Source: JAHECQ01 sp963775125 (GTDB taxonomy: Bacteria; Actinomycetota; Acidimicrobiia; Acidimicrobiales; SZUA-35). From it: a stretch of 64,000 nt of DNA. This document shows positions 1 to 8,558 of the stretch, one piece after another. Under the pieces are notes generated by a model. It ran no database searches, had not been told where the DNA came from, and saw only the letters and a program-made list of their open reading frames with translations. The stretch lies in contig CAVZHQ010000002.1 of assembly GCA_963775125.1 (NCBI GenBank), forward strand, positions 1,116,001 to 1,180,000, given 5' to 3'. The number at the start of each line of letters is the position of its first letter. The stretch's first letter is position 1. The position numbers and the translations under genes were made by a program.

Positions 1-1
1 T

Positions 2-524
2 GGGGGCATGGTCGGTGAACCGCTGTTCCGGGCAGCGGTCAAGGCAGCTGCCGAGGTCAAGCGCCGGACCGGATTCGACACCCACATCGTGGCGGGGCCG
101 TTCCTGCCAGAAGCGGCGTGGGCGTGGTTGCAGGATCAGGCGCGGCCCGGTCTCACCGTGGTCCGCAGAGTCGACGACCTCGCGTCCGAGATCGAGGCCT
201 CCCGGGTCTCGGTCAGCCAGTGCGGGTACAACACCACGATGGACCTGCTCCGGGCCGGCACCCCCGCCGTGGTCGTTCCGTTCTCCGAGGGCAAGGAGGA
301 CGAGCAGCGGCGTCGGGCCGAGCGACTCGCCAGGCTGGGCGTGCTCGAGGTCGTTGACGGCTCGAACCTTTCGGGACCGACCTTGGCAGGAGCGGTCGCT
401 GCTGCAGCCCGACGATCGACACCGACCGTCGAACTCGACCTCGACGGCGCAGCGAACACGGCCCGCTTCGCTGTCAACTTGGTAACTCGGGCGCGGCATC
501 GACGTTGGTGTCGGTGTCCGATGA
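2..524 (+). CDS. Glycosyltransferase, C-terminal part (5' truncated)
   Basis: Only the C-terminal, nucleotide-sugar-binding lobe of a GT-B (MurG-like, family 28 type) glycosyltransferase is present; the gene starts before the window. The diagnostic stretch is SQCGYNTTMDLLRAGTPAVV followed by a VPFSEGKEDEQ segment, where such enzymes hold the donor diphosphate. As written the frame runs on into the next gene without a stop (to 673). A stop in the next frame at 522-524 would overlap the ATG at 521 of the deacetylase, a normal ATGA coupling, so I infer one surplus base near 485-495 and two separate genes. The alternative is a true glycosyltransferase-deacetylase fusion. The acceptor substrate cannot be told; a cell-envelope or capsule glycan is likely. 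Confidence 0.65.
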
Positions 525-1260
525 CCGTCCACTGGCTCGAGCCGCTGGAGAGAGCGTTGGACGAGCACACCGAGCCACTCGACGTGTTCTTTCGTGACGA
601 CGATGCAGGTTGGGACGACGATGCGCTGTTCCGGCTCATCGAGGTCTTCACTCGCCTCCGCGGTCCCGATTGATCTCGCGGCAATACCCGAAGCCATGTC
701 GCCGCGGCTTGCCGCACGATTGCGGGCGCTTCGCGAAGCCGGCGTGCGCGTGCACCAGCACGGCTTCACCCACACCAATCATCAGAACGAGGGACGCAAG
801 TGTGAGTTCGGGTCGCAGCGCACAACCGACGACCTTCACTCCGATGTGCTCCTGGGGCAGCGGCAACTCAGGGAGCTCTTCGGCGACGACCTCGATCCTG
901 TGTTCACCCCGCCTTGGAATCGGTGCGTCCCGTCGGTCGCCGATGCGCTCGTCGAAGCCGGGATCTCCGTGCTGAGCCGCGATCACACCGCTGCTCCACT
1001 GACGCCTCCGACCGCCGGTCTGCGGGAAGTACCGGTGAACGTGGACTGGTTCGGGCAGCGCAGGGGCGTCCGGTGGACGCTCGCCGAACTGGGCCAGATC
1101 CTGGCCGACAGAGTGGACTCCCACGGCTACCTGGGAGTCATGTTGCATCACGCGGTCACGACGGACGACCGACCGTCTCGCGGTGTTGGAGTTGGTCGCG
1201 TTGGTCGCTGAGCATCCTTCGGCCCGCCCGATCTCGCTGGTCGAGCGGGGCAAGGCTTAA
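521..1260 (+). CDS. Polysaccharide deacetylase-like protein, frameshifted twice as written
   Basis: NodB-fold deacetylase, a metal-dependent enzyme removing acetyl groups from glycans. The N-terminal metal-binding Asp motif is FRDDDAGWDDD, the histidine motif is HQHGFTHTNH, and TPPWNR and VMLHHAV supply later catalytic loops. These motifs sit in three different frames: 521-658, about 660-1169, and 1171 to the stop at 1258-1260. Removing one base at about 659 and one at about 1170 restores an uninterrupted protein of about 245 residues ending in LVERGKA. Both lesions are single surplus bases. The pairing with the upstream glycosyltransferase suggests sequential making and modifying of one surface polymer. 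Family assignment is solid; whether the gene is truly broken is not. Confidence 0.7.
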
Positions 1261-1317
1261 CCGTTCTTTCAGGTTCCGCTACACCCGGCTATCGGGTAGA
1301 CGGTGCACAGTGGCGAC

Positions 1318-2634
1318 ATGGTCGCTTCCGCACGACTCCCCAAATCCACCGCCGCACTGTCGCTTCGAAATCCCCTGGTTCAGTTGTCGATTGCGGGCCT
1401 CTTGGGCACGGTTGCGATCGGCGTCGGAAGTTTCGTGGCGTCGCAACGCGCAGGCGCCGGTGAGGCGATGAACGACGTGCGCACGCACACCGAAGTGATC
1501 GCTCGCACCGTGCTCGAGTCGAACATGAGTCCGGAACTCATTGCCGGCGACCAGGCCGCCATCGACCGTTTCGACGAGGTCGTTCGACGAGAGGTCCTCG
1601 ACGGATCGACGTTGCGAGTGAAGCTCTGGGATGCCGATGGTCGGATCGTCTACTCCGACGAACGGCGACTGATCGGCGAGACCTACCGTCTCGAAGGTGA
1701 CAAGGAAGCGTCGTTGCGGAGCGGTGAGGTCGTCTCGGAGATCAGCGCCCTGGGAGGGCCGGAGAATCGCTTCGAGACAGAGCTGAACGAACTGCTCGAG
1801 GTCTACCTTCCCATCGCCGGACCCGACGGTGAGCCTCTCCTGTACGAGTCGTACTATTCGATGACCGCGGTGCAGGATGCGACCTCGCGGATTCGCAGGC
1901 AGTTCGCCCCGGTCGTGGTGGCTCCTTTGCTCGTGACGCAGTCGATGAACTTCCTCCTGGCCTGGCAGCTCAATCGCCGGCTCCGCCGGGCGCGTGACGA
2001 GCGTGAGCGGTTGCTGCGCCGGGCCATCGAGTCCTCCGATCTCGAACGTCGACGCATCGCCCGCGATCTGCACGACGGGGTGGTGCAGGACCTGGCCGGC
2101 ACGCTCTTCACGATCGCAGCGGCAGCCGAGACCGCTTCCCATGTCTCGCCGGAACTCGCCGCAGACCTGAGATCCGCTTCAGTCGGCGCCCGACGAAGCT
2201 TGCAGTCGCTGCGCTCGCTGCTCGTCGACATCTATCCCGCCAACCTCAAATCGCAGGGGCTCGAGGCTGCGCTCGTCGACCTCCTGGCCCCGGCCAACAC
2301 CCTCGGAATCAGAACCGACCTCACCATTGCCGGTGCAGTCGACCGATCGGTCGAGACGTCCGCGCTGGTGTACCGCGTGGTCCAGGAGGCGGTACGGAAC
2401 GTGATTCGGCACGCGAGCGCCGAGACGATGCATGTGGGGATTACTGCAGGCGACCGCTCGACCGTTGCCGTTGTCACCGATGACGGGAAGGGATTCGACC
2501 CCGAACAGGCGGGACCCGAAGGGCATCTGGGGCTCCGGTTGCTCACCGACCTCGCCGACGACACCGGTGCCAACCTCGACATCTCGTCCCAACCCGGCCG
2601 AGGCACCTCGGTACGACTGGAAGTCTTCGCATGA
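1318..2634 (+). CDS. NarL-type sensor histidine kinase
   Basis: Membrane sensor kinase of the HisKA_3 (NarX/DesK/LiaS) class, 438 residues. After a short basic N-terminus there is a membrane segment (about residues 18-42), an extracytoplasmic sensing region to about residue 190 with a WDADGRIVYSDE strand typical of PAS/Cache-like sensors, then a second membrane segment (about 198-216). The phosphoacceptor is His252 in RRRIARDLHDG. The ATPase domain has an N-box (VVQEAVRNVIRHA) and G-box (DDGKGFD). A GTG at 1303 is an alternative start. The gene overlaps the response regulator by four bases (ATGA), so the two are translationally coupled and form one system. The signal is unknown. Confidence 0.93.
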   Translation: MVASARLPKSTAALSLRNPLVQLSIAGLLGTVAIGVGSFVASQRAGAGEAMNDVRTHTEVIARTVLESNMSPELIAGDQAAIDRFDEVVRREVLDGSTLRVKLWDADGRIVYSDERRLIGETYRLEGDKEASLRSGEVVSEISALGGPENRFETELNELLEVYLPIAGPDGEPLLYESYYSMTAVQDATSRIRRQFAPVVVAPLLVTQSMNFLLAWQLNRRLRRARDERERLLRRAIESSDLERRRIARDLHDGVVQDLAGTLFTIAAAAETASHVSPELAADLRSASVGARRSLQSLRSLLVDIYPANLKSQGLEAALVDLLAPANTLGIRTDLTIAGAVDRSVETSALVYRVVQEAVRNVIRHASAETMHVGITAGDRSTVAVVTDDGKGFDPEQAGPEGHLGLRLLTDLADDTGANLDISSQPGRGTSVRLEVFA

Positions 2635-3251
2635 TTCGTGTGCTGTTGGTCGACGATCACATCATGATCCGGTCGGGCCTCGAACGGCTGCTGGAGCAGA
2701 CCGAGGACATCGATGTCATCGGTGTCGCCGAGCGGGGCCAAGCGGCTATCGACCTCTGGGGATCGCTGGTCCCCGACGTCGTCGTCATGGACATCTCGAT
2801 GCCCGATCTCGATGGCATCGAGACGACCCGGCGTCTGCTGGCGGCCCACGCCGACGCCAAGGTGGTCATGCTGACCGCTCACACCGACCAACGTCGGGTG
2901 CTCGACGCGATCGATGCGGGCGCGGTCGGTTACCTGGTGAAGGACTCCGACCCCACCGTGTTGATCGAGGGCATCCGCGCCGCGGCAAAGGGAGAGTCCC
3001 CGGTCGATCCGCGGGCAGCGAAGGCGATGATCAGCTCGCGATCGAAGGTCAACGAAATGCCGTTGAGCGACCGTGAGGTTGAAGTGCTGGCCTTGGTGGC
3101 CCAAGGTGAGGCCAACAAGGCCATCGCCCGCCGCCTCCAGATCAGCGAGAAGACGGTGAAAGCCCATCTCACCCGGGTGTTCTCGCAAATTGGCGTGTCC
3201 GATCGGACTCAGGCCGCCATCTGGGCCCGGGACCGAGGCATCGGGGTCTGA
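2631..3251 (+). CDS. NarL/FixJ-family response regulator
   Basis: DNA-binding response regulator of 206 residues. The receiver domain (1-120) carries the acidic pair Asp8/Asp9, phosphoacceptor Asp54 (VVMDISMPD) and the conserved Lys in YLVKDSD. The C-terminal LuxR-type helix-turn-helix runs from about 140 to 200 (LSDREVEVLALVAQGEANKA, then ISEKTVKAHLTRVF). It is the partner of the preceding kinase, whose stop codon it overlaps. Just downstream lies a palindromic site of the GGAC-N4-GTCC type bound by DosR/NarL relatives, a plausible own target. Confidence 0.95.
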   Translation: MIRVLLVDDHIMIRSGLERLLEQTEDIDVIGVAERGQAAIDLWGSLVPDVVVMDISMPDLDGIETTRRLLAAHADAKVVMLTAHTDQRRVLDAIDAGAVGYLVKDSDPTVLIEGIRAAAKGESPVDPRAAKAMISSRSKVNEMPLSDREVEVLALVAQGEANKAIARRLQISEKTVKAHLTRVFSQIGVSDRTQAAIWARDRGIGV

Positions 3252-3271
3252 CGTACTGTCGCCGCTCACCC

Positions 3272-3291
3272 TGGTCCTAGGACCAAAGTCC
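3272..3291. promoter_or_regulatory. Candidate NarL/DosR-type operator (two interlocked palindromes)
   Basis: A perfect 14-base palindrome, TGGTCCTAGGACCA (3272-3285), overlaps a second dyad GGAC-caaa-GTCC (3280-3291). The latter matches the core of mycobacterial DosR boxes (GGGAC-N4-GTCCC). It lies between the response regulator stop and the 3330 gene. Assigning it to the adjacent regulator is inference. Confidence 0.4.
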
Positions 3292-3329
3292 ACTAGGCGA
3301 AACGGCGTTTCGTGCGCCACGCTGATCCC

Positions 3330-3665
3330 ATGCCGAACGAGGGCGGTTACCGAACCTGGCGCAGAGGGTTGCAGGCCACCGACTGTTTTCGCCTGGCCGA
3401 AGGCAGCGTTCTCCAGGTCGGTCACAGCAACGAATTGGTCGTCGATGTCTTGGGAGGCCCGCCGAACAACACACTCGAGGTCTACCTCGAAGATCAGGTG
3501 ATCGGGTCGGTGCGCCTCAATTCCGTCGGCTCGGGTTCGGTCACGTTGGCCTTGGCGTCCGGTCCCAAGGGTCTCGAGACTTCACTCACGCTCTGCGTCG
3601 GCTCGATTGCCGTGCTCCGGGGTCTGCTCCCAACGGCTCGCTTGGAACCGGGCGCTCCCGTCTGA
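3330..3665 (+). CDS. Hypothetical beta-rich protein
   Basis: Uncharacterised protein of 111 residues with no signal peptide and no membrane segment. The body is a run of short alternating beta strands (NELVVDVLGGPPNNTLEVYL, then VIGSVRLNSVGSGSVTLAL), resembling the beta-sandwich repeats of secreted CHRD/superoxide-dismutase-like proteins, but I recognise no catalytic motif. The ATG at 3330 is preferred to the GTG at 3312. It follows a DosR-like operator and the response regulator, so it may belong to that regulon. Codon use matches neighbours. Confidence 0.6.
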   Translation: MPNEGGYRTWRRGLQATDCFRLAEGSVLQVGHSNELVVDVLGGPPNNTLEVYLEDQVIGSVRLNSVGSGSVTLALASGPKGLETSLTLCVGSIAVLRGLLPTARLEPGAPV

Positions 3666-3672
3666 CCGTGGG

Positions 3673-4071
3673 TCAGGCGACGGCGGCCGACTCGAAGAAG
3701 GTCTCGCCTGCCATGAGGCGCTGGGCAAGACGCCGAAGTCGCAGCGGATCGAGCGGTTTGACGATCCACCCTTCGGCGCGGACCTCATTGGCGAGAAACG
3801 TGTCAGCGGCCCGGTCGAGCAACAGGCCGACGGGACGGTGCAGCAATCGATCGAAGCCCTCCTCTTGACGGATGGCCAAACAGGTGGCCAGTCCACCCAT
3901 GTTGCCGATCTGCAGATCCAGCAGGACGAGGTCAGGTTCCTTGATCGTGATGACGTCGAGCACGGCAGCACCGGCCCGGACTCGCCAGACCGTCGTGTCT
4001 TCGCTGGCCAACGCAGCATCGACCTCGTTGTACACGGCGTCCGAATCAGTGGCGAGAAGTACTCCGATCAC
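3673..4071 (-). CDS. Stand-alone receiver domain protein
   Basis: Receiver (CheY-like) domain without an output domain, about 132 residues. The phosphoacceptor is Asp52 in LVLLDLQIGNMGG and the conserved Lys is in WIVKPLD. The usual acidic pair near the N-terminus is weak (ATDSD), so phosphorylation may be atypical. I chose the GTG at 4071 because it opens directly on the first beta strand (VIGVLLATD); a TTG at 4101 would add ten residues without a recognisable fold. It is divergent from the STAS gene, which suggests a partner-switching or phosphorelay module, but the partner is not visible. Confidence 0.75.
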   Translation of the reverse strand: MIGVLLATDSDAVYNEVDAALASEDTTVWRVRAGAAVLDVITIKEPDLVLLDLQIGNMGGLATCLAIRQEEGFDRLLHRPVGLLLDRAADTFLANEVRAEGWIVKPLDPLRLRRLAQRLMAGETFFESAAVA

Positions 4072-4259
4072 GTCCGAGAGGGTACCCGATGTCGCCCTCA
4101 ACGGCCCGACCGTTCGGCTCGACGACTCGGACAGTCGGCCAGGTGGTACTCGATGCGATTGCGGTCACAGGCGCGGTAGACGGCAGGGCCCGGTCCGATA
4201 CCATCCGGGGCGGCGTACTCGCATGCCATCCCCAACAGAGGCAGGAGAGGACGGGTCTC

Positions 4260-4607
4260 GTGATTGACATTCAGATCGAAGAAGCCCTGGACTACACCGT
4301 TTGTCGGCCCTCAGGAGACCTCGATGCCTATTCGGTCGGAGCCTTCCGTGAAGCCCTGAATCGGCTGGCGGCCACCCCTCGTCTGGTGATCGACCTCTCG
4401 GATGTCCCGTTCATGGACTCGGCCGGTCTCGGTGCCCTGATCGGCGGCATCAGGCGCGTTCGTGAGGCCGAGGGCCGAGTGGCCGTGGTCTGCAACCGGC
4501 CGTCACTCACCCGGTTACTGCACACCACCGGTTTCGATCGCATCGTTCCCATCATCGATTCGCTCGATGAGGCAGTCGAGGTGTTCGAAGACACCACCGA
4601 GGTCTGA
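4260..4607 (+). CDS. STAS-domain anti-sigma factor antagonist
   Basis: Anti-anti-sigma protein of the SpoIIAA/RsbV family, 115 residues, essentially one STAS domain. The phosphorylatable serine is Ser54 in LSDVPFMDSAGLGAL. Such proteins release sigma factors by binding an anti-sigma kinase; a HATPase_c protein of the RsbW type is encoded far away at 38.6 kb. The GTG start is set by the AGGAGAGG ribosome site at about 4242-4249 and by the domain boundary. The 3' end overlaps the convergent ArsA gene by 93 bases, unusual in this compact but otherwise clean region. Confidence 0.9.
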   Translation: MIDIQIEEALDYTVCRPSGDLDAYSVGAFREALNRLAATPRLVIDLSDVPFMDSAGLGALIGGIRRVREAEGRVAVVCNRPSLTRLLHTTGFDRIVPIIDSLDEAVEVFEDTTEV

Positions 4608-6705
4608 AGCGGCCAGCTGCCAGACGGTCGCGATGCTGGCGACAGGTTCGGGCCGTTCGTCGATGAGCGCAAGGACGGCGAGACCGTTCCGCTTCAGGTG
4701 CGCCGCCAGATGGTCGTGCTCGGCGTCTGCGCGTTGCTGGAACGCGCAGAGGTTGGCTTCGGCTGGATCAGGGGCCTGATCGCCTGCGGTACTCTCGAAG
4801 CGCGGGGTGCGGCGATTGACGAGGAGCCGCCGCTGTCCGCCCGATGGCGGGAGCTTGGCGGTGAGCGCGTCGATCTGTGCGAGCGGCTCGGGCTGCGGCG
4901 TGGTCGTCAGGACGTACGCCACCTTTGACGACCGTAGGAGGGCGTCCATCTCGGCGGCTCGTGAGCGGAAGCCGGCGTCGAGCTCGCCGAGCGCACGGAA
5001 GAAGTCGGCCACCTCCTCGACGAGGCCGATGCCGATGAGGCGGCCGACGAGGGCCGCCGCGCTTCGAGCAGCGAGCGCCGTGGCCCGTCCGAATCGGCCG
5101 GTCGGCGAGAGGACACCCCGGTAGACGGGGTGATCGACGAACCGCACCAGTCGAGCCGCACTGTCGAGGAGGTCGACTGCGTTCTGGGCCGGTGGGGTGT
5201 CGACAACCACGAGGTCGTACGGATCCGCCGATTGGTGGAGATGCCAGAGTTGATCGATGGCGAGGTACTCGTGGGTTCCGGACAATGAGGTGGTCAGATG
5301 CCGGAAGAGTCGATGACCGATGATGCGATCGGCTTGCTGGGGGGTTGCGTATTCGCGAATGACCCGTTCGAAGCTCTGCTGGGTGTCCAACATGCAGGCC
5401 CACAGTTGCCCGGACCACTCCCCGTCCAACCGTTCGGGGAGGTGTCCGAGGTGGTCGAGACCCAATGCGTCGGCCAGGCGTCGGGCCGGGTCGACCGTGA
5501 TCAGCGCCACCCGGGCACCGGTCGCGGCAGCCGCCATCGCCAAGGCAGCTGCGGTCGTGGTCTTCCCCACGCCTCCCGGGCCGAGACAGAAGATCACCTC
5601 GGTTTCCTGTAACGACAAGCCGACCTGATGCAGCGGAGCGAAGGTGCGAACGGGTGTGCTCGGAGCCGTTCGGGCTGTCTCCCCACCGAGGACGATCGAC
5701 CGCTGGTTCAGGAGCTCGGGCTCGGCGAACCGGGCCAGCGCGCTGACGATCGCTCCCGGCTCCGACCCTGGTCCGAACGCGAGATCGGGGAGATTTGGTG
5801 CAAGGGCATGGGGTTGGAGGAGCCCGAGGTGCGGGAAATGCAGCTGGGGGAGCGGCAGTTCGACGGCCAGGCGTTCGACTTCTGCCTGCTCGGCCGCGAT
5901 TCGCCGAAGTCGAAAGTCGGCGGCGGTCTGGCGATCTCGGACCCGTCGACGGCGGCGGTCGCCGTGTCGGGCCGCTTCGGCGAGGCCGGCGAGCTCGGGC
6001 CAGCGGGCGTTGACCAGGATGGGGGCTAATTTCACACCGAGCTCATCCTCGATGGCGAAGGCCGTCTCGATTGTTTCGGTCACCGGGGTTTCCTCGGCCA
6101 GCGTGACCAACGCGACCTGGCACCGATCGGCATCGACGAGAAAGTCCGCGGCGAGTCTGGCTTGGTCGCGGATGGGGCCGCTGTCCGTTTCGGAGAGACC
6201 GACCGCCGACCGGAGGAACGTGACCGCGTGGCCGGACGAAGGCGCGTCGACGATGATCAGTTCGGCTGCGCCGGTGGACTCGAGCTGGCGGATCTTTCCC
6301 AAAAGGAGAAGGTCCCGGATGCCCGGGATGGCGGCAGTCAGAAGTTCCAGCGCGGGTCTTCCGGCTGCTGGGAGCGCCAAGCGAGTGAGCCGGTCGAGTC
6401 CGTTGTGCTCCAGATACTCGATCAACGCAGCGTCTGCGCCGACAGAACAACCCCGGAGCCGACCGGGAGCCAGCGGCATCAACTCGCGGGGCGCATAGCG
6501 TGAGAGGTTCGCATCCGAAGAGGCGGGCGACGGGGTCGATGGATCGAACGCCGCCGCGATCGAGCGCGCCCTGGGTTTGGACGAGCAGGACGTCGAGGCC
6601 GGAGCGTGCGGCCGCGACGCCCAAAGTTGCCCCTAGCGTGGTTTTGCCCACACCCCCCTTCCCGGCGACGATCAGGACTCGTGATGCAGCGAAGAACCAA
6701 GTCAC
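4515..6705 (-). CDS. Fused two-lobe ArsA/Get3-like ATPase (one frameshift as written)
   Basis: Large ATPase of the ArsA/Get3 (GET3/TRC40) family with two tandem NTPase lobes. The N-terminal lobe begins at the GTG at 6705 with a P-loop VAGKGGVGKTTLGA; the second has its own P-loop CLGPGGVGKTTTAA and Walker B region LVVVDTPPAQN. The frame changes at about 6564-6569, where deleting one base joins QTQG to RSIAAAFDPSTPS and gives a continuous protein of about 729 residues. In mycobacteria the same functions are two adjacent genes (Rv3679-Rv3680) beside whiB4; here they are fused and a WhiB gene lies 1.5 kb away. Client-protein or anion handling is the family role; no arsenic genes are nearby. The start overlaps the divergent NfeD gene. 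Confidence 0.85.
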
Positions 6706-8108
6706 TGCCTCGGAGGCTAGCCCGCCTCGTTGGCGCCGCTTTCACCCTCATCGGTTTGCTGGGTGTGCTGGCCACATTCGCCTCGGCGAGCACACCCGCG
6801 TCTGCTCGGACCCAGGCTCAAACAGGTCAGGATCAGGCATCCAATCAGGTGCGCATCGTCGAGGTTTCCGGGCTCCTCGATCCGGTCATGCACGACTTCT
6901 TGCTCCGTGAACTCGATCGCGCCGAAGCCGACGGCGTCCTCGGTGTCCTGCTCCAATACAACAGCCGAGGCAGCGTGCTGAACCAGGAAGATTTCGTCGA
7001 GCTTGCCACCCGGCTCGAGGCCTCGCCGGTGCAGGTCGGCATCTGGGTCGGCCCGAGCGGGTCTGCGGCGCTCGGTGGCGCAGCCGAGCTGCTCGGAGTG
7101 GCCGACTTCGTCGGCGTTTCGGTCGGCTCACGCGTCGGTGAGACGGGCCCGCTTCGTTTACCGCCCTCGACCTTCGGTCAACCGTTCGGGGACGCGACCG
7201 AGCGGCTCGAGACCGCGTCGGTAGCAGCGCCTGATGCCCTCGATCTCGGTGTCACGACCGTCCTCCCGGACCCCGCCTGCGAGACGATGGAATGCAAGCT
7301 CACCGACATCTCCGTGCTCCGAGAGTTCCTCACGTACTTCGACGGGTACCAGTCGCCCGCCGAAACCGATGAGGCATCGGAACTCACCGAGCCTCGGTTC
7401 GTGCAGCTCCCCATCAGTGGACAGCTCTTCCACACGGTCGCGAGCCCCGAGGTTGCGTACCTGTTGTTCGTCGGAGGCCTCGCACTCCTGGTCTTCGAGC
7501 TGTACACCGCCGGTGTCGGCATTGCCGGGGTCATCGGGGCGTTCTGCCTCGTGATGGGTTGCTACGGCCTGGCGGCTCTCCCGGCCCGGAACCTCGCGAT
7601 CGCGCTGCTGATCGGGTCGATGCTCGCATTCGCCGTCGACATCCAGACCAACATGCCTCGCTTGTACAGCGCGCTCGGGATGCTCCTGTTCATGGTCGGT
7701 AGCTGGTTCCTGTACGACGGGTTGCGGGTTTCGTGGGTGACGCTGATCGTGGGGATAGTCGGCGCGGCCCTCTACGCGTACACGGGGATGCCGTCCATGG
7801 TCCGTACTCGTTTCAGTTCGCCGACGATCGGCCGATCCTGGATGATCGGCGAGCTTGGCCGGGCAACCTCGGATCTCGCTCCCGAAGGATCGGTCATCAT
7901 TCGTGACGCTCCGTGGCGAGCTTTCACCAATCGGGCGACGCCGTTGAAGCAAGGCGATCAGATCAAGGTCGTCGGTATCCATCGAATGCTGCTCGAGGTC
8001 GCACCGCTCGAAGGGGCGGCTCGTGATTACCGCGAACGGGCCCGGTCCGGTGAGCCCTCCATCGAAGCCGACATCGCCAACTCGGCGCCCGACGCCGATC
8101 GGGTCTGA
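6684..8108 (+). CDS. NfeD-family membrane serine protease homologue
   Basis: Long-form NfeD (NfeD1b type), 474 residues. A signal/anchor segment lies at about residues 18-38. It is followed by a ClpP-fold domain whose nucleophile region is VGPSGSAALGGAAELLG, four or five membrane helices (about 255-375), and a C-terminal OB fold (from about 390) with GRATSDLAPEGSVIIRD. Long NfeD proteins usually act with stomatin-like partners in membrane protein quality control; no stomatin gene is next door. The ATG at 6684 (GTG at 6681 possible) sits inside the 5' end of the divergent ATPase gene, so the two transcripts overlap by about 20 bases. Confidence 0.88.
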   Translation: MQRRTKSLPRRLARLVGAAFTLIGLLGVLATFASASTPASARTQAQTGQDQASNQVRIVEVSGLLDPVMHDFLLRELDRAEADGVLGVLLQYNSRGSVLNQEDFVELATRLEASPVQVGIWVGPSGSAALGGAAELLGVADFVGVSVGSRVGETGPLRLPPSTFGQPFGDATERLETASVAAPDALDLGVTTVLPDPACETMECKLTDISVLREFLTYFDGYQSPAETDEASELTEPRFVQLPISGQLFHTVASPEVAYLLFVGGLALLVFELYTAGVGIAGVIGAFCLVMGCYGLAALPARNLAIALLIGSMLAFAVDIQTNMPRLYSALGMLLFMVGSWFLYDGLRVSWVTLIVGIVGAALYAYTGMPSMVRTRFSSPTIGRSWMIGELGRATSDLAPEGSVIIRDAPWRAFTNRATPLKQGDQIKVVGIHRMLLEVAPLEGAARDYRERARSGEPSIEADIANSAPDADRV

Positions 8109-8169
8109 CCCGCCGCCAAAAGGCCGAGGGGCCCCCTTGTGCCGCGTGCACGAGCGACATAGTGTCGAG

Positions 8170-8181
8170 TCAGCGCTGACG
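8170..8181. promoter_or_regulatory. 12-base palindrome upstream of whiB
   Basis: GTCAGCGCTGAC is a perfect dyad lying 64 bases before the chosen WhiB start. It could be an operator for a dimeric regulator. No consensus is recognised and chance occurrence is possible. Confidence 0.25.
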
Positions 8182-8245
8182 GTAGGGGCGCGAGCGCAAC
8201 GGGACGTTGGAGTCGGTCCCGAGGTTGGTGTCAGGGGGTTCGGGG

Positions 8246-8539
8246 TTGAGTTCGCAGCATTCTTTCGATCTATGGCAGCACCTCGCAGCGTGTCGCGGGC
8301 CCAGCCAGGAGATCTTCTTCCCCCCCGGTCGTCTCGAGCGCCGATCCGAGAAGCGATCTCGAGAACAGCGGGCCAAGGAGATCTGTCGGACCTGCGCCGT
8401 CCAACAAGACTGTCTGTCGTATGCCTTGGCCATTCGGGAACAACACGGCATCTGGGGCGGGCTCACCGAGAACGAGCGTCGGGACCTCCTGAACCGGGAC
8501 GACGTGCACGTCGCCACGGTCATCCCTGTCCGTCGCTGA
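8246..8539 (+). CDS. WhiB-family Fe-S transcriptional regulator
   Basis: WhiB-like protein of 97 residues that binds a redox- and NO-sensitive [4Fe-4S] cluster and works with the principal sigma factor. The four cluster cysteines are in AACRGP and CRTCAVQQDC, followed by the hallmark turn GIWGG and the basic segment ENERRDLL. The TTG at 8246 is preferred because an AGGGGG ribosome site precedes it by about eight bases and it gives the normal short N-terminus; a TTG at 8207 would add 13 residues. Proximity to a fused ArsA-like ATPase mirrors the mycobacterial whiB4 locus. Confidence 0.93.
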   Translation: MSSQHSFDLWQHLAACRGPSQEIFFPPGRLERRSEKRSREQRAKEICRTCAVQQDCLSYALAIREQHGIWGGLTENERRDLLNRDDVHVATVIPVRR

Positions 8540-8558
8540 TGCTCCCGGCAACGAGCCG

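Noticed and set aside
656..673. In-frame TGA in the deacetylase read as selenocysteine
   Set aside because: The conserved continuation is in another frame, so this is a length change, not UGA recoding.
4515..6705. Arsenite pump ATPase (arsA proper)
   Set aside because: No arsB, arsC or arsR is nearby and the neighbourhood matches the Get3-like pair of mycobacteria.
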